Under the pieces are notes generated by a model. It did no database searches, had not been told where the DNA came from, and saw only the letters and a list, made by a program, of their open reading frames with translations. From Desulfonauticus submarinus (GTDB lineage Bacteria; Desulfobacterota; Desulfovibrionia; Desulfovibrionales; Desulfonatronovibrionaceae): a stretch of 64,000 bases of DNA. Positions within the stretch are counted from its first letter, which is position 1. Each line of letters opens with the position of its first letter. A program made the translations under genes and the position numbers. The DNA lies in the NCBI RefSeq assembly GCF_900104045.1, contig NZ_FNIN01000002.1, forward strand, positions 124,001 to 188,000, read 5' to 3'. Of the stretch, positions 8,963 through 18,965 are shown piece by piece.

Positions 8963-11900
8963 TTAACTTAATAATTTATTAATATTAGTTTTTATTTTAT
9001 CTAGGTTGATTTTCTCTTCTAATTTCTCTCTAGATTTTTTTACAAAATTTTCCCAAATATCTTGTTTTGAATACAATAAGCTTGTTTTTAGCGCAAAGTC
9101 ATCCGGACTATCCGCGACAAAACAATCTACTTTATCCCTTAAATCAAACCCTTCTATGCCTATAGCAGTAGAAACTATCGGGAGCCCACTGACAATTGCC
9201 TCTCCGATTTTCCCTTTCATTCCTGCGCCATAGGTAAGAGGACACACAAACACTCTAAATTGCTGCAAAAATGACTGTAAATCCTTAACCTTCCCATGCA
9301 CAATAACATTTTCATTTTCTAGATGTTTAAATTTTTCTCTAGATTTAAAACCAACAATATGAAATTTAATATTATCATTAAGCTCTAAAATGCGAGGATA
9401 AATTTCTTTTAAAAAATATAGTACCGCATCATAATTATGATTGACATCAAAATTGCCTAAAAACACTATTCCTTTTCTTTTTGCAAAAGGAATATTTATA
9501 TTTGAAAAATAATGAATGTTAGGAATAACAGTAATAGGAGGCAAATTAATCAATTCTTGTTCTAAATCCTTTTTTTCCTGTTCAGTTACTACAATAAGTT
9601 GATCAGCAAAAGGATAGGTTTCTTGTTCTAATTTTAAAAACTGCTCTGCAACATATAAATCAGAAATATCTTTAGAAAGACGATATTTACGTAAAAATTT
9701 CTTAGCATGAAAATCCATTGTATCTATAATAATTTTTATATCCTGACCATGCTTCCTAATCTCTTTCACAATAAATCTAACTTTTTGGAAATATTCTAAA
9801 AGCCAAAGATTCGTTACCCATAATACTTTTGGGTTACTGTCTAATATATATTCCAAATATCTTTTGGAATTAAAATCTATTAATTTAAAAGTTACATTCT
9901 TATGTAGATCAGCATAGCACTGATCATTTTCATCAGGGATAAAATAAAAATAATTTAACTTATAGCCTAAAGATGTACATATTTTTAGTATATTATGCAC
10001 TCTAAGTTGAGAAGAACTACAATCAAATCTAGGCATAAAATCACTAACAAAACATATATCTGTATCTTTATAAGAATGAAAAAAACTCTTTTTCTCCATT
10101 TTAAACTTTTTCTGAAAATTATCTGTCACTAGTTTGTTCTCAGCAGAACAGAAAAAAGAGAAATGGTGGTATTTTCTTTTAATATAATTATTTGCCACCC
10201 TAAAACCTAAAAAGTCGCGATCCACAGTCCAAACACAATCCAAGTCTTCTGGCCGATCTTCATGTTTCCTTAAAGCAATGCTCCACTTTTTTAAAAATTT
10301 TTTTCTATTGATACTTAAGAAACGTCGCATTCCTTGATTTTCATCTAAACCCGCAGAAACAGAGCCATGGTGCAAAATTTTAGCATTAGGTTCATAATAA
10401 GTTTCCAACCCCAATGAACGTAAAGTAAAACTATAATCCGTATCTTCATAATAACCAGGGGAGTAAATAGGATCAAAACCTCCAACTTCTTTAAAAATTT
10501 CTTTAGGAGTCAATAAACAAGCTCCAGAACAATAGTCTACTCTGCTCACTCTATTAAAAATAGAAAGCATTGGATCTTTACCTCTACCAAAATTTAACGC
10601 AGTCCCATCTGAAAATACAACCGCTCCTGCTTCTTGAATAGTTCCATTAGGATAAATTAGCTGACAACCAACAGCCCCAACATTACACTCTCTTTCAAAA
10701 ACTTTTAACATGTGTTCTAAAAAACCTGAAAATGGCTCCGTATCATTATTTAGAAAAAGTAAAAATTCACCACTCGCCTCTTCAGCACCTTGATTACACG
10801 CCAAGGTGTATCCTAAATTTTCTTTATTTGTAATTACTTTAAAATTCCCACTTACTTGTTTGAGAAAATTAGATGTCTCATCTGATGAAGCATTGTCTAT
10901 AACGATAACTTCACAATTTAAGAATTTTTTTAATACATAAGACAGAATATATAGACAACGTCTTGTATATTCTACTTGATTATAAACTGGAATAATAATT
11001 GATATTTTTGTCTGAAATAGTTTATTCTGTTTATATAAAAAATTTCTATTTCTATACATCGAACGAATATGTTCTTTCTCATAAATGGGCAAAGAAGACT
11101 TAGCATGATTAGAAAGAGCATCCTCATCTAACCAATATAATCCAGTAAATAAAGGAATATGTTTTAATTCAAATTCTTCTCCCACTCTCAACCAAAATTC
11201 TTGATCAGCCATTGCAGTATAAAATTCATCAAAAAAACCAATCCTATCGTGAATGCAAGTTTTCCACATAGGATGAGGACCTACCAGACAACGTTGCAAA
11301 AGATCAAAATAAGAAAAATCAGGCCAAACAAAATTATTAGGGTGTGTTTTGCTAGGAGAAGCATTTTCAAAATCTTGATGGGGTTCGTCTGTAACTTTAG
11401 TATCTCCATACACCAAAGCTACATGAGGATTACTCAGCAATTCCTTTGCAAGCAATTCATAAGCATCTTTTCTTAATCTATCATTTGTACTAAACGGAGT
11501 TATCAGACTACCCTTTGCTAATAAGATACCAAGATTCCACGCTGTATAAACTCCTATACGAACTGGTGTACGTACATAACAAATATTTAAATATTTTTTT
11601 TGATATTCTCTGATAATATCGCCTTCATTTTGAGGAGAATCAGCATCAATAATAATAATTTGTATTTTATCTTTTAATGTTTGAGAAAGTAAATCATCAA
11701 GACATTCCTTAATAAATTCTTCTCCTTTATACGAAGAGACAATCGTAGAAATTAAATAATTTGACCTTTTATCAAAATGTATTTCACATTCTTTCAGCAT
11801 GCTGTAGAGTAATTGTTTTTGTTTCTCTATAATCCTCGAACGTATAACCTGAGAAGTAGCAGACCTTATTGCATCTGTTATTTCAGAACTTAATCTAGAT

Positions 11901-12679
11901 AAACACCTAAAAATAGGTTTAAAGTTACTTCTATCAACCAATTCACTGAGAGGTAAAAAGGAAATCCTTTTGTAATTTAAATTAAAATTAAACTGAGCAT
12001 ACTGTAACACAAAAGACTCTGTATCCAACCACCTTTCTAATCTACTTGTTTCTAATATAGTCTTTTTTTTACTCTTTATATACCTTCCTCCCAAAATACT
12101 TTCTATAATATATAATTTAGTCTTCTTTAAAAAAAGACTCCACAAATCATCTGCTTTCAAGTAGACATTATCCGTTAATTTCAAGTCATTAATTAAATCT
12201 CTTCGCCAAAAAGAAAATTCTACTCCAATCTTTTTATTTTTTTCAATATTAAAATAATTTGGGAAAGATTCTATTAGGTTATTAACTTGATTGTATTCAT
12301 CCCAACAAACAAAGGCTTTAGATGTAATCCATGATATATCTTGGCAGGATTTAAAAATCTCTCCTACTACAAATAAAGAGCCATCAAAGTACCTAGCCTT
12401 AGGATATAAAAAACCAATAACCTGTCCACTAGTTTTCGATAAAACTTGTCTTATTGCATTAAACCTGTCCTCCGTCGGTATATGCTCCAAAACAATATCT
12501 TTCTTATAAGCATTTACTATATCTAGACTAGAATCTATACTTCCACAATCTATTACTATATACTCTAGATTAGGATACTCTTGAGAAAGAACAGATTCTA
12601 TGCACTGAGATATAAATTTCTCATCATTTAAACATGGAGTAATAATACTTATTCTTGGAAAGTCCTGACATCCTCCCAT
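8963..12679 (-). CDS. Four-domain glycosyltransferase (GT2-GT2-GT2-GT4)
   Basis: A 1,238-residue protein starting at ATG with AGAGG six bases upstream. Domain 1 (about 8-230) is a GT2 starting RISIITPCLND. Domain 2 (about 308-530) is a second, weaker GT2 (LISTIVSSYKGEEF, PFSTNDRLR). Domain 3 (about 557-800) is a rhamnosyltransferase-like GT2 (ISIIIPVYNQ, FLLFLNNDTEPF, YSPGYYEDTDYS). Domain 4 (about 855-1235) is a GT4 (DICFVSDFMPRFDCSSSQLR, GIVFLGNFDVNHNYD, GAGMKGKIGEAIVSGLPIVS). No membrane segment is seen. Such proteins usually build several linkages of one O-antigen or flagellar glycan. Domain 2 could be inactive. Confidence 0.82.
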   Translation of the reverse strand: MGGCQDFPRISIITPCLNDEKFISQCIESVLSQEYPNLEYIVIDCGSIDSSLDIVNAYKKDIVLEHIPTEDRFNAIRQVLSKTSGQVIGFLYPKARYFDGSLFVVGEIFKSCQDISWITSKAFVCWDEYNQVNNLIESFPNYFNIEKNKKIGVEFSFWRRDLINDLKLTDNVYLKADDLWSLFLKKTKLYIIESILGGRYIKSKKKTILETSRLERWLDTESFVLQYAQFNFNLNYKRISFLPLSELVDRSNFKPIFRCLSRLSSEITDAIRSATSQVIRSRIIEKQKQLLYSMLKECEIHFDKRSNYLISTIVSSYKGEEFIKECLDDLLSQTLKDKIQIIIIDADSPQNEGDIIREYQKKYLNICYVRTPVRIGVYTAWNLGILLAKGSLITPFSTNDRLRKDAYELLAKELLSNPHVALVYGDTKVTDEPHQDFENASPSKTHPNNFVWPDFSYFDLLQRCLVGPHPMWKTCIHDRIGFFDEFYTAMADQEFWLRVGEEFELKHIPLFTGLYWLDEDALSNHAKSSLPIYEKEHIRSMYRNRNFLYKQNKLFQTKISIIIPVYNQVEYTRRCLYILSYVLKKFLNCEVIVIDNASSDETSNFLKQVSGNFKVITNKENLGYTLACNQGAEEASGEFLLFLNNDTEPFSGFLEHMLKVFERECNVGAVGCQLIYPNGTIQEAGAVVFSDGTALNFGRGKDPMLSIFNRVSRVDYCSGACLLTPKEIFKEVGGFDPIYSPGYYEDTDYSFTLRSLGLETYYEPNAKILHHGSVSAGLDENQGMRRFLSINRKKFLKKWSIALRKHEDRPEDLDCVWTVDRDFLGFRVANNYIKRKYHHFSFFCSAENKLVTDNFQKKFKMEKKSFFHSYKDTDICFVSDFMPRFDCSSSQLRVHNILKICTSLGYKLNYFYFIPDENDQCYADLHKNVTFKLIDFNSKRYLEYILDSNPKVLWVTNLWLLEYFQKVRFIVKEIRKHGQDIKIIIDTMDFHAKKFLRKYRLSKDISDLYVAEQFLKLEQETYPFADQLIVVTEQEKKDLEQELINLPPITVIPNIHYFSNINIPFAKRKGIVFLGNFDVNHNYDAVLYFLKEIYPRILELNDNIKFHIVGFKSREKFKHLENENVIVHGKVKDLQSFLQQFRVFVCPLTYGAGMKGKIGEAIVSGLPIVSTAIGIEGFDLRDKVDCFVADSPDDFALKTSLLYSKQDIWENFVKKSREKLEEKINLDKIKTNINKLLS

Positions 12680-12694
12680 TATAAACCTCTATCT

Positions 12695-13282
12695 TTATCT
12701 CGATTTTACAAATAATTTATTCGAAACTACTTCTTTATACCTCCTAGATCTTTTCACTAAAAGATCAACAACTAATTTGATCTGGGGAATTGATATCTGC
12801 TCTGCAGTATAATATTCTAAAATATTAGGATAAACTGCTGGATTGCAGGTAGGAGAATTAGAAAAAGTCCAATAATAATCATCAAAATCAATGAATCCCC
12901 CAACTTTAAGGAGCATATCACACAAAAAAAAAGCAAAACCATCTATTTCCCATGTATGCGCTCCATCTAAATAAATATAATCAAATTTTAAATTAATATT
13001 ATCTCTGATTATCTTCATAAAGTCCCAATTATAAGAATCTTTTAATTTATTAGAACAACCATGAATAAATATATTTTTATACCCAAGATGAGATAATCTC
13101 TGATAAACATCTTCTACTATATGCTGGCGATCAAACAAATGAATCTCTCCATTGTTATCTAGTATCTTAGCAAATTTTAATGATGTATTACCTTTGGCAA
13201 CTCCAACTTCAGCAATATATGGATATTTTATGTCTTTAACTATTGCAGCAAACAGATCAACAGTATTTTTATTTTGTATCAT
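12695..13282 (-). CDS. Class I SAM-dependent methyltransferase (Methyltransf_24 type)
   Basis: 195 residues, start ATG with AGGAAAAG upstream. The SAM-binding site is visible as IAEVGVAKGNTSLKFA, the acidic end of strand 2 as IHLFDRQ, and a later YIYLDGAHTWEIDG...DFDDYYW stretch typical of the macrocin-O-methyltransferase/Methyltransf_24 group. Position between galE and a large glycosyltransferase suggests O-methylation of a sugar. It lies 8 bases after galE and 15 before the next gene, so it is co-transcribed. Confidence 0.75.
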   Translation of the reverse strand: MIQNKNTVDLFAAIVKDIKYPYIAEVGVAKGNTSLKFAKILDNNGEIHLFDRQHIVEDVYQRLSHLGYKNIFIHGCSNKLKDSYNWDFMKIIRDNINLKFDYIYLDGAHTWEIDGFAFFLCDMLLKVGGFIDFDDYYWTFSNSPTCNPAVYPNILEYYTAEQISIPQIKLVVDLLVKRSRRYKEVVSNKLFVKSR

Positions 13283-13290
13283 ATCTTTTC

Positions 13291-14271
13291 CTATTTAAGA
13301 AATTTAACATCTTTCTTCTGCCATCTCCATGCACTTTCAACAATATCTTCTAATTTTGTAAACTTAGGAGACCAATTTAAAATAGCTTTAGCCTTTTCAT
13401 AATTTGCAATTAATTTAGGTGGATCTCCATCACGTCGACTACCAATTTTACTTTTAATTTTTACTCCTGTTACTCTGCAAGCTACATCTATAACTTGCTT
13501 TACAGAATATCCTTGTCCGTTCCCAAGGTTAAACACATTAGAGGTATTATTTTTCTTTAAAAACTCTAATGCTAAAAAATGAGCTCTTGCTATATCTAAA
13601 ACATGAATATAGTCTCTAATGCATGTACCATCAAATGTATCGTAGTCATCTCCGTAGATTTCAATATATTCCTTTTTACCTAATGCCACATCTAATACCA
13701 AAGGGATTAAATGCGTCTCAGGACAATGTCTTTCTCCAATTTCTCCATCTAAATCAGCACCAGCAGCATTAAAATAACGTAGAGAAATATACTTCAATCC
13801 ATACGCTTTAGAATAATCTTCTAAAATTTCTTCTACCATTAGTTTACTTCTACCATAAGGATTAACGGGAATAAGAGGATGTTTTTCAGAAAGAGGGATA
13901 AAGCTAGGACTGCCATACACTGCACAAGACGAAGAAAATACAAATTTATCTACACCAAACTTTTTCATAGTATTTAATAAATTTATAGTATTATACACAT
14001 TATTCAAATAATATTTTTCAGGGTCTACAACAGACTCTCCCACATAAGCAAATGCAGCAAAATGCATGACTGCATCTATTTCATACTTTGCAAACAACAA
14101 TTCTAGCTGTTTTAAACTATTTAAGTCTCCTAATACAAACTCTCCCCACTTAACAAATTCTTTATGGCCATAAATTAAATTATCAAAGATTACTGTAGAA
14201 TATCCTTGTTCATAAAGAAACTTATTAACATGGCTTCCAATATAACCAGCTCCACCAACTAATAAAATCAT
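13291..14271 (-). CDS. galE: UDP-glucose 4-epimerase
   Basis: 326 residues, the usual GalE length. Extended SDR: NAD-binding VGGAGYIGSH at the N-terminus, catalytic FSSSCAVYG and YGRSKLMVE (Tyr-x3-Lys), then RYFNAAGAD and IRDYIHVLDIA, all characteristic of GalE. It interconverts UDP-glucose and UDP-galactose (possibly the N-acetyl forms) in the cytoplasm, supplying UDP-galactose to neighbouring transferases. The start ATG has AGAGG upstream. Confidence 0.92.
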   Translation of the reverse strand: MILLVGGAGYIGSHVNKFLYEQGYSTVIFDNLIYGHKEFVKWGEFVLGDLNSLKQLELLFAKYEIDAVMHFAAFAYVGESVVDPEKYYLNNVYNTINLLNTMKKFGVDKFVFSSSCAVYGSPSFIPLSEKHPLIPVNPYGRSKLMVEEILEDYSKAYGLKYISLRYFNAAGADLDGEIGERHCPETHLIPLVLDVALGKKEYIEIYGDDYDTFDGTCIRDYIHVLDIARAHFLALEFLKKNNTSNVFNLGNGQGYSVKQVIDVACRVTGVKIKSKIGSRRDGDPPKLIANYEKAKAILNWSPKFTKLEDIVESAWRWQKKDVKFLK

Positions 14272-14281
14272 TAAATTACCT

Positions 14282-16372
14282 CTATTTTTTTAAAATATCA
14301 TCATATAATTTTTTATATCTATTTGCCTGTAAATCTAAAGAAAAATTTTTCTTACAAAACTCTCTACAATTGTTAATAATATTTTGATTATATTTCTTTT
14401 GTGCTATAGCCCACAAAATACCTTCTAATAACCCCTCGCTACTTTTAGGAGGCGCTAAAAATCCATTATATTTATGCTTTATCATATCAGGGATACCACC
14501 AACCTCAAAGCCTACTACAGGAGTTCCACACGCTAATGATTCTAACACAATATTAGGTAAGTTGTCTTCCAGAGATGGAACTATAGTAACATCTGCTAAA
14601 CTATAAATTTGAGCTAATTGGCTTTCATCTTCTACATAACCAAAAGATATAACGGGAAAGCCAAGTTGAGAAACGACTTCTGTATTTCTACCAAAAACAG
14701 CTAAGACGATACTTTCTTTTTTTTGAAGTGCTTTAAGGTGTACCAGTGTATCTAAAAGAAATTTAATTCCTTTACGTTTATTACTAATGGAATCAGCACC
14801 AAATAACACTACAAAATCATTTCTTTTTATATTAACAAGATTACGTAATTTATTTTTATCATAGGGCTTAAAAGTATCCAATGGCAATCCATACGGGATA
14901 ATATGCACAGGATAATTTTTAAATAAGGAACTATTTTTAGCACATTCAGCTAACCATTTACTAGGAGCAACAACAGTTATATCCAGTTGCTTATATATTT
15001 CTCGCTTTTGTTCCCAAATCTTTCTGGAAATATCCTGCTCTCTATCAGAACCCAATAACGGACACTTTCCACACATCTCTTTATATTTTTCACATCCATT
15101 TGAGTAATGGCAACCACCAGTAAAAGGGTTCATATCATGCAAAGTCCAAACTATTTTTTTGGTTTTTAAAAAATCAACCTCTTTAGCTAAGTTAACTGTA
15201 CCTGCAATCCAATGAAAATGGAGAATATCTGCTTCCTTTACTTCTAAAATGTTTGATATTTGATTAGTTGAGCATAAATCTGTAAATATCTCCAAATAAT
15301 CGGAACGTCTTTTATAGGGTTCTATTATTTTTTTAATATGGTTGGAAAAAAATTGCCACCCAGGAGAAATAAAATGAGTACGTTGTTTAACTGGCTTATC
15401 ATATAAAGGGAAAGAACACTCCTTCCACTTTTTCAGATTATTTAAAAATAACTTACTATCCTCACCTATAGACAATAATCCCTCATGAAGTCTCAAGGCT
15501 GCAGTACCAGCTCCTCCATAATCTTGCATACAAAATTGAACTATCTTCTTAACTGGCTCTGTATTATAGGATTTATTGTTCCACGCAAAAATTGTAAAAA
15601 TATATTTATCTGTATTTACGAATTTAAAAGGTGTTTTATTATGTCTGACCCAAGTTGCTAAATGGCAGTCAGAAAGGACATATCTAAAGTCACCTCTTTC
15701 AAAAACCTTAAAAATATCTGATAACAACGTTTTCTTTTCATTCAATTTATGCACTTCTACTATAGCAGTAGAAATTTTGTCTATACTATCATCTATATCT
15801 TTTAAAACTTCAAACTCTGCTCCTTCTATATCTAACTTCAATAAATCTATCTTATCAAAATTGTCCAAAAATTCTTTTAATTTTAATGAAGGAACCAAAG
15901 CATGACTGCTTTTATTAGATATATATCCAGAATCATTACCTTTTTGACAAAAATAAACTCCTCTATTATGTATCCATACAGCTTTATTATAAATTTTTAT
16001 GTTTTTTATTTTATTATAAGAAATATTATATTCTAAAACTTTAAATATATCTTGATCAGCCTCAAAAGAGTAAATCCTAGCAGATGGATATAATCTGGCA
16101 AAATAAATGGAAGTTAGTCCAATATGGGCACCGCAATCTATAATAACAGGTTTTTTTGAATTAGAATAAAACTTATAAATCTCTTTTTTAAAAATCTGCT
16201 CTAATTCAAAAAATAAACTGTGCAAATCAACAAAAATAAGTGGTATTCCTTCTACAATTATTTTCCCATATCTACAGCGAGGATATGTATCCTTTAAAGA
16301 TAGTAAAATATTTAGTACTTCCTCTAAGGATCCCTGTGCGATTAAAGGATATTTATTAGCTTCTATATTCAT
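14282..16372 (-). CDS. FkbM-type methyltransferase fused to GT4 glycosyltransferase
   Basis: About 696 residues from ATG 16372 (a TTG at 16387 is possible; neither has a good ribosome-binding site). The N-terminal part has the FkbM methyltransferase pattern: IIDCGAHIGLTSIYFA, IYSFEAD, and LLKLDIEGAEFEVL near residue 185. The C-terminal part from about residue 275 is a GT4: VQFCMQDYGGAGTAALRLHE, WTLHDMNPFTGGCHYS, then LADVTIVPSLEDNLPNIVLE with the conserved E(x7)E. One protein therefore carries a sugar methylase and a glycosyltransferase, which suggests that it adds and methylates the same residue. Confidence 0.82.
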   Translation of the reverse strand: MNIEANKYPLIAQGSLEEVLNILLSLKDTYPRCRYGKIIVEGIPLIFVDLHSLFFELEQIFKKEIYKFYSNSKKPVIIDCGAHIGLTSIYFARLYPSARIYSFEADQDIFKVLEYNISYNKIKNIKIYNKAVWIHNRGVYFCQKGNDSGYISNKSSHALVPSLKLKEFLDNFDKIDLLKLDIEGAEFEVLKDIDDSIDKISTAIVEVHKLNEKKTLLSDIFKVFERGDFRYVLSDCHLATWVRHNKTPFKFVNTDKYIFTIFAWNNKSYNTEPVKKIVQFCMQDYGGAGTAALRLHEGLLSIGEDSKLFLNNLKKWKECSFPLYDKPVKQRTHFISPGWQFFSNHIKKIIEPYKRRSDYLEIFTDLCSTNQISNILEVKEADILHFHWIAGTVNLAKEVDFLKTKKIVWTLHDMNPFTGGCHYSNGCEKYKEMCGKCPLLGSDREQDISRKIWEQKREIYKQLDITVVAPSKWLAECAKNSSLFKNYPVHIIPYGLPLDTFKPYDKNKLRNLVNIKRNDFVVLFGADSISNKRKGIKFLLDTLVHLKALQKKESIVLAVFGRNTEVVSQLGFPVISFGYVEDESQLAQIYSLADVTIVPSLEDNLPNIVLESLACGTPVVGFEVGGIPDMIKHKYNGFLAPPKSSEGLLEGILWAIAQKKYNQNIINNCREFCKKNFSLDLQANRYKKLYDDILKK

Positions 16373-16389
16373 AATAAATACAACCAAGA

Positions 16390-17319
16390 TTAAAAATTAA
16401 CATATTCAAACCCAATCCATTCAAAAATAGCTTTTAATTCTTCTGGTGTTTTTATTTGATCATATCCACCCCATTCATTCATAAATTTCAATTGAATATC
16501 CGAAAGTTTATCACTAAACTTAGAAAATAATGACATAGCTTTTTTTACCATATGATTCTGATAAAAAGAAACATCTGGATCAGAGACATCATACCTATTT
16601 TTAACAAAAGAAACATCCTGTTTAATATAGAAAAAAGGTTTTTTTAAATAACAACAATAAGAAAAATGTGTACCTAAACTATTTGAAACAACGCAATCAG
16701 CAATATAAATAATACTTTTTAATCTTTCCAAAAAGTGTCTATCGTACATATGGCCGGCACTAACACATAAAATATTCTCTTTGTAAAAAATATTATGTAA
16801 ACCTTTAAGCACATCCTTCCAATAAATACACGCTACAATATGATCAAAGTTTCTCCCTATAGCTTTTACCTTGTTTATAAACTCAATTATATCATAGTAA
16901 CTATCTATCCAATGTGTAGAGTGGTATGGAAAAACTAACAACACTTTACCTAAAGCGTTTTTTAAACTCATTAAATCTTTTTTCTTATAATAATAATCAG
17001 CATAATGAATATATGGACCTATAGCAAAAGATAAGCATTTAAATCTATCAGATAGCCAAATTTTTCTTATTTTTTTTTGGACAATTGCAATTTTATATTT
17101 ACTTATTAACAAATCCTCAGGATTAGCATTATATCTAGGATTACCATGCTCTATACAACATTTTAAAGATACATTTTCAGGAATTGAAGAATACTTTTTT
17201 AATATATAAGCATGACCATAAAAATCGTTTCTAGTATTAATCTCTGGTGTAATTAATGGTTTATCTATACTCCCTGCGTATCTTTTTATGTCATAAAATA
17301 GAGGATGATCAGGTATCAT
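16390..17319 (-). CDS. Uncharacterised protein of the glycan cluster
   Basis: About 309 residues. The start is set at ATG 17319, seven bases after AAAGGA and just after the pseI stop; the open frame extends upstream to TTG 17349 inside pseI. No catalytic motif is one I can name. Visible are a Rossmann-like centre (GKVLLVFPYHSTHW, NFDHIVACIYWKDV) and IADCVVSNSLGTHFSYC, which resembles the second half of single-pass GT-B enzymes where a donor site ends in an S-x-x-G-T loop. It is rich in Tyr and Cys, with no signal peptide or membrane segment. A nonulosonate-transferase or capsule-type GT-B role is possible but unproven. Confidence 0.6.
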   Translation of the reverse strand: MIPDHPLFYDIKRYAGSIDKPLITPEINTRNDFYGHAYILKKYSSIPENVSLKCCIEHGNPRYNANPEDLLISKYKIAIVQKKIRKIWLSDRFKCLSFAIGPYIHYADYYYKKKDLMSLKNALGKVLLVFPYHSTHWIDSYYDIIEFINKVKAIGRNFDHIVACIYWKDVLKGLHNIFYKENILCVSAGHMYDRHFLERLKSIIYIADCVVSNSLGTHFSYCCYLKKPFFYIKQDVSFVKNRYDVSDPDVSFYQNHMVKKAMSLFSKFSDKLSDIQLKFMNEWGGYDQIKTPEELKAIFEWIGFEYVNF

Positions 17320-17330
17320 ATAAAATCCTT

Positions 17331-18365
17331 TTATAATATTAAACTCCAATTAAGAGGAGTTCCTTTTTTTATGTCAACCTTGGCCTTTTTACCTAAAATA
17401 TGGCTTATATATCTAGTATGCAATCCATAACCTGGTCTTATTGATTTTACTTTTTCCTCTGTAAATTCCTCTCCTGCTTTCATATCCTTTACCACAAAAA
17501 GAGAACGTCTAAAAACTCTACTTTCTTTTTGTTTGTCTGTAAGCTCATAGCTCACGCTACCCAGAGCCTTTTCTACTGCTCTCACTGACTCTACCATTGT
17601 TTTAAACTCATCTGGCTCCAAAGAAAATGACGCATCAGGAGAGGGAATATCTCGTGATAAAATAAAATGCTTTTCAACTATTTTTGCACCCAATGCAACA
17701 GAAGCCACAGGAACAGCAATACCTAAACTATGGTCAGAAACACCTACAGGCAAATTAAAAGTTTCTGCCAAATGAGGAATCGTTCTTAAATTCATTTCCT
17801 CATAAGGTGCAGGATAGGCACTAGTACATTTAAGCAAGGCTATCTCTCCAGCTCCATCATTTCTTAATGTCCTTACGGCTTCATCTATTTCAGCAAGTGT
17901 GGCCATTCCAGTGGACATAATTACAGGCTTACCAGTTTTAGCTATTTTGCGAAGTAAGGGGATATCCACTATCTCGAAAGAAGCTACTTTATACAAAGGA
18001 ACTCCAAGATCTTCTAAAAAATCAACTGCTGAGGGATCAAAAGGTGTGGAAAAAAATATAAGTCCAAGATCTTCAGCAATTTTTTTTAGACTGGAGTGCC
18101 ACTCCCAGGGAGTATATGCTTCTTCATAAAGTTGATATAAAGTTTTCCCTTGCCAAATTGTATCCTTAATTCGAAAATATTCATTATCACAATTTATAGT
18201 CATTATATCAGGGGTATAGGTTTGAAGCTTTATAGCGTCAGCTCCCGCCTCTTTAGCAGCCTTAATTGTTTGGACAGCAATATCAAAGTCTTGATTATGA
18301 TTAGCTGATAACTCGGCGATTATAAAAACAGAAGAGAAAGTATTAACTATTGTATTAGTTATCAC
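17331..18365 (-). CDS. pseI: Pseudaminic acid synthase
   Basis: 344 residues from a GTG start with GAGGT seven bases upstream. NeuB-type TIM barrel: FIIAELSANHNQ, AGADAIKLQTY, KVASFEIVDIPLL, IMSTGMATLAE, LLKCTSAYPAP, GVSDHSLG and the EKHFIL active-site strand. An antifreeze-like SAF domain follows (about 285-344; RRSLFVVKDMKAGEEF). It condenses the 2,4-diamino hexose released by PseG with phosphoenolpyruvate to form the nonulosonic acid. The ELSANHNQ form of the first motif favours PseI over NeuB or LegI. A second family member lies at 20008. Confidence 0.88.
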   Translation of the reverse strand: MITNTIVNTFSSVFIIAELSANHNQDFDIAVQTIKAAKEAGADAIKLQTYTPDIMTINCDNEYFRIKDTIWQGKTLYQLYEEAYTPWEWHSSLKKIAEDLGLIFFSTPFDPSAVDFLEDLGVPLYKVASFEIVDIPLLRKIAKTGKPVIMSTGMATLAEIDEAVRTLRNDGAGEIALLKCTSAYPAPYEEMNLRTIPHLAETFNLPVGVSDHSLGIAVPVASVALGAKIVEKHFILSRDIPSPDASFSLEPDEFKTMVESVRAVEKALGSVSYELTDKQKESRVFRRSLFVVKDMKAGEEFTEEKVKSIRPGYGLHTRYISHILGKKAKVDIKKGTPLNWSLIL

Positions 18366-18377
18366 GAATATACCTCA

Positions 18378-18965
18378 TCAAGTATTATTTTTAAGGGCTT
18401 TCCCTTTTAAATCCTTAACTAAAGTATTCCAACCCTTTTCTCTCAAAAGATACTCATATTTTTTTTTATCTAATAGTTTATGAAACGAACCTCCCGGAGG
18501 CTGTTTTTTACGCTCAACTTTACCTTCCAGGATAAAAGGCCAATTTTCCTTAAACAAACTAATTATCTCATAATTAAGCTTATTGTATGTTGTTGCAAGA
18601 GTCTCTTGCTCTTCATTGAAAAAAATTTCCTTTTGCGCTATAATATCACCTGTATCTATACCTTCATCAATGTAATGAATAGTTACACCCTTTGGCGTGT
18701 CTTCCAAAAAACTCCACAAATTTGGATCGGCTCCTCTATTCCATGGTAATAAAGATATATGTAAATTAATTGCATTGCCTTTTAAAAATTCTAAAACAGA
18801 GGGTTTAATAATATGTCTATAGCGGTAACTGACAATAAAATTAACCTTGTTTTCTATTAAAAAGGATATATCTATTTTGTCTGAGTACTCAATAACCTTA
18901 CATCCAGAATTTAATATGGTAGAAGTAATTTGTAAGTTATTTGGTCCCAATAGGAGAACATTCAT
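18378..18965 (-). CDS. Formyltransferase-family protein (10-formyl-THF dependent), nonulosonate pathway
   Basis: 195 residues. It overlaps the pseG stop by four bases (ATGA), so translation is coupled. The sequence has the Formyl_trans_N catalytic triad pattern: Asn and His in INLHISLLPWNRGADPN, and Asp in IHYIDEGIDTGDI, as in methionyl-tRNA and sugar formyltransferases. It lacks the C-terminal tRNA-binding domain of Fmt. It occupies the place where pseH, the GNAT N-acetyltransferase, is normally expected; no GNAT is visible in this window. I infer that it N-formylates the amino sugar before PseG/PseI act, or the finished acid. Confidence 0.78.
   Translation of the reverse strand: MNVLLLGPNNLQITSTILNSGCKVIEYSDKIDISFLIENKVNFIVSYRYRHIIKPSVLEFLKGNAINLHISLLPWNRGADPNLWSFLEDTPKGVTIHYIDEGIDTGDIIAQKEIFFNEEQETLATTYNKLNYEIISLFKENWPFILEGKVERKKQPPGGSFHKLLDKKKYEYLLREKGWNTLVKDLKGKALKNNT

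Noticed and set aside
15576-15905. 109-codon plus-strand frame inside the FkbM-GT4 fusion gene
   Set aside because: Antisense to the conserved FkbM methyltransferase domain; Ser/Leu-rich with no motif.
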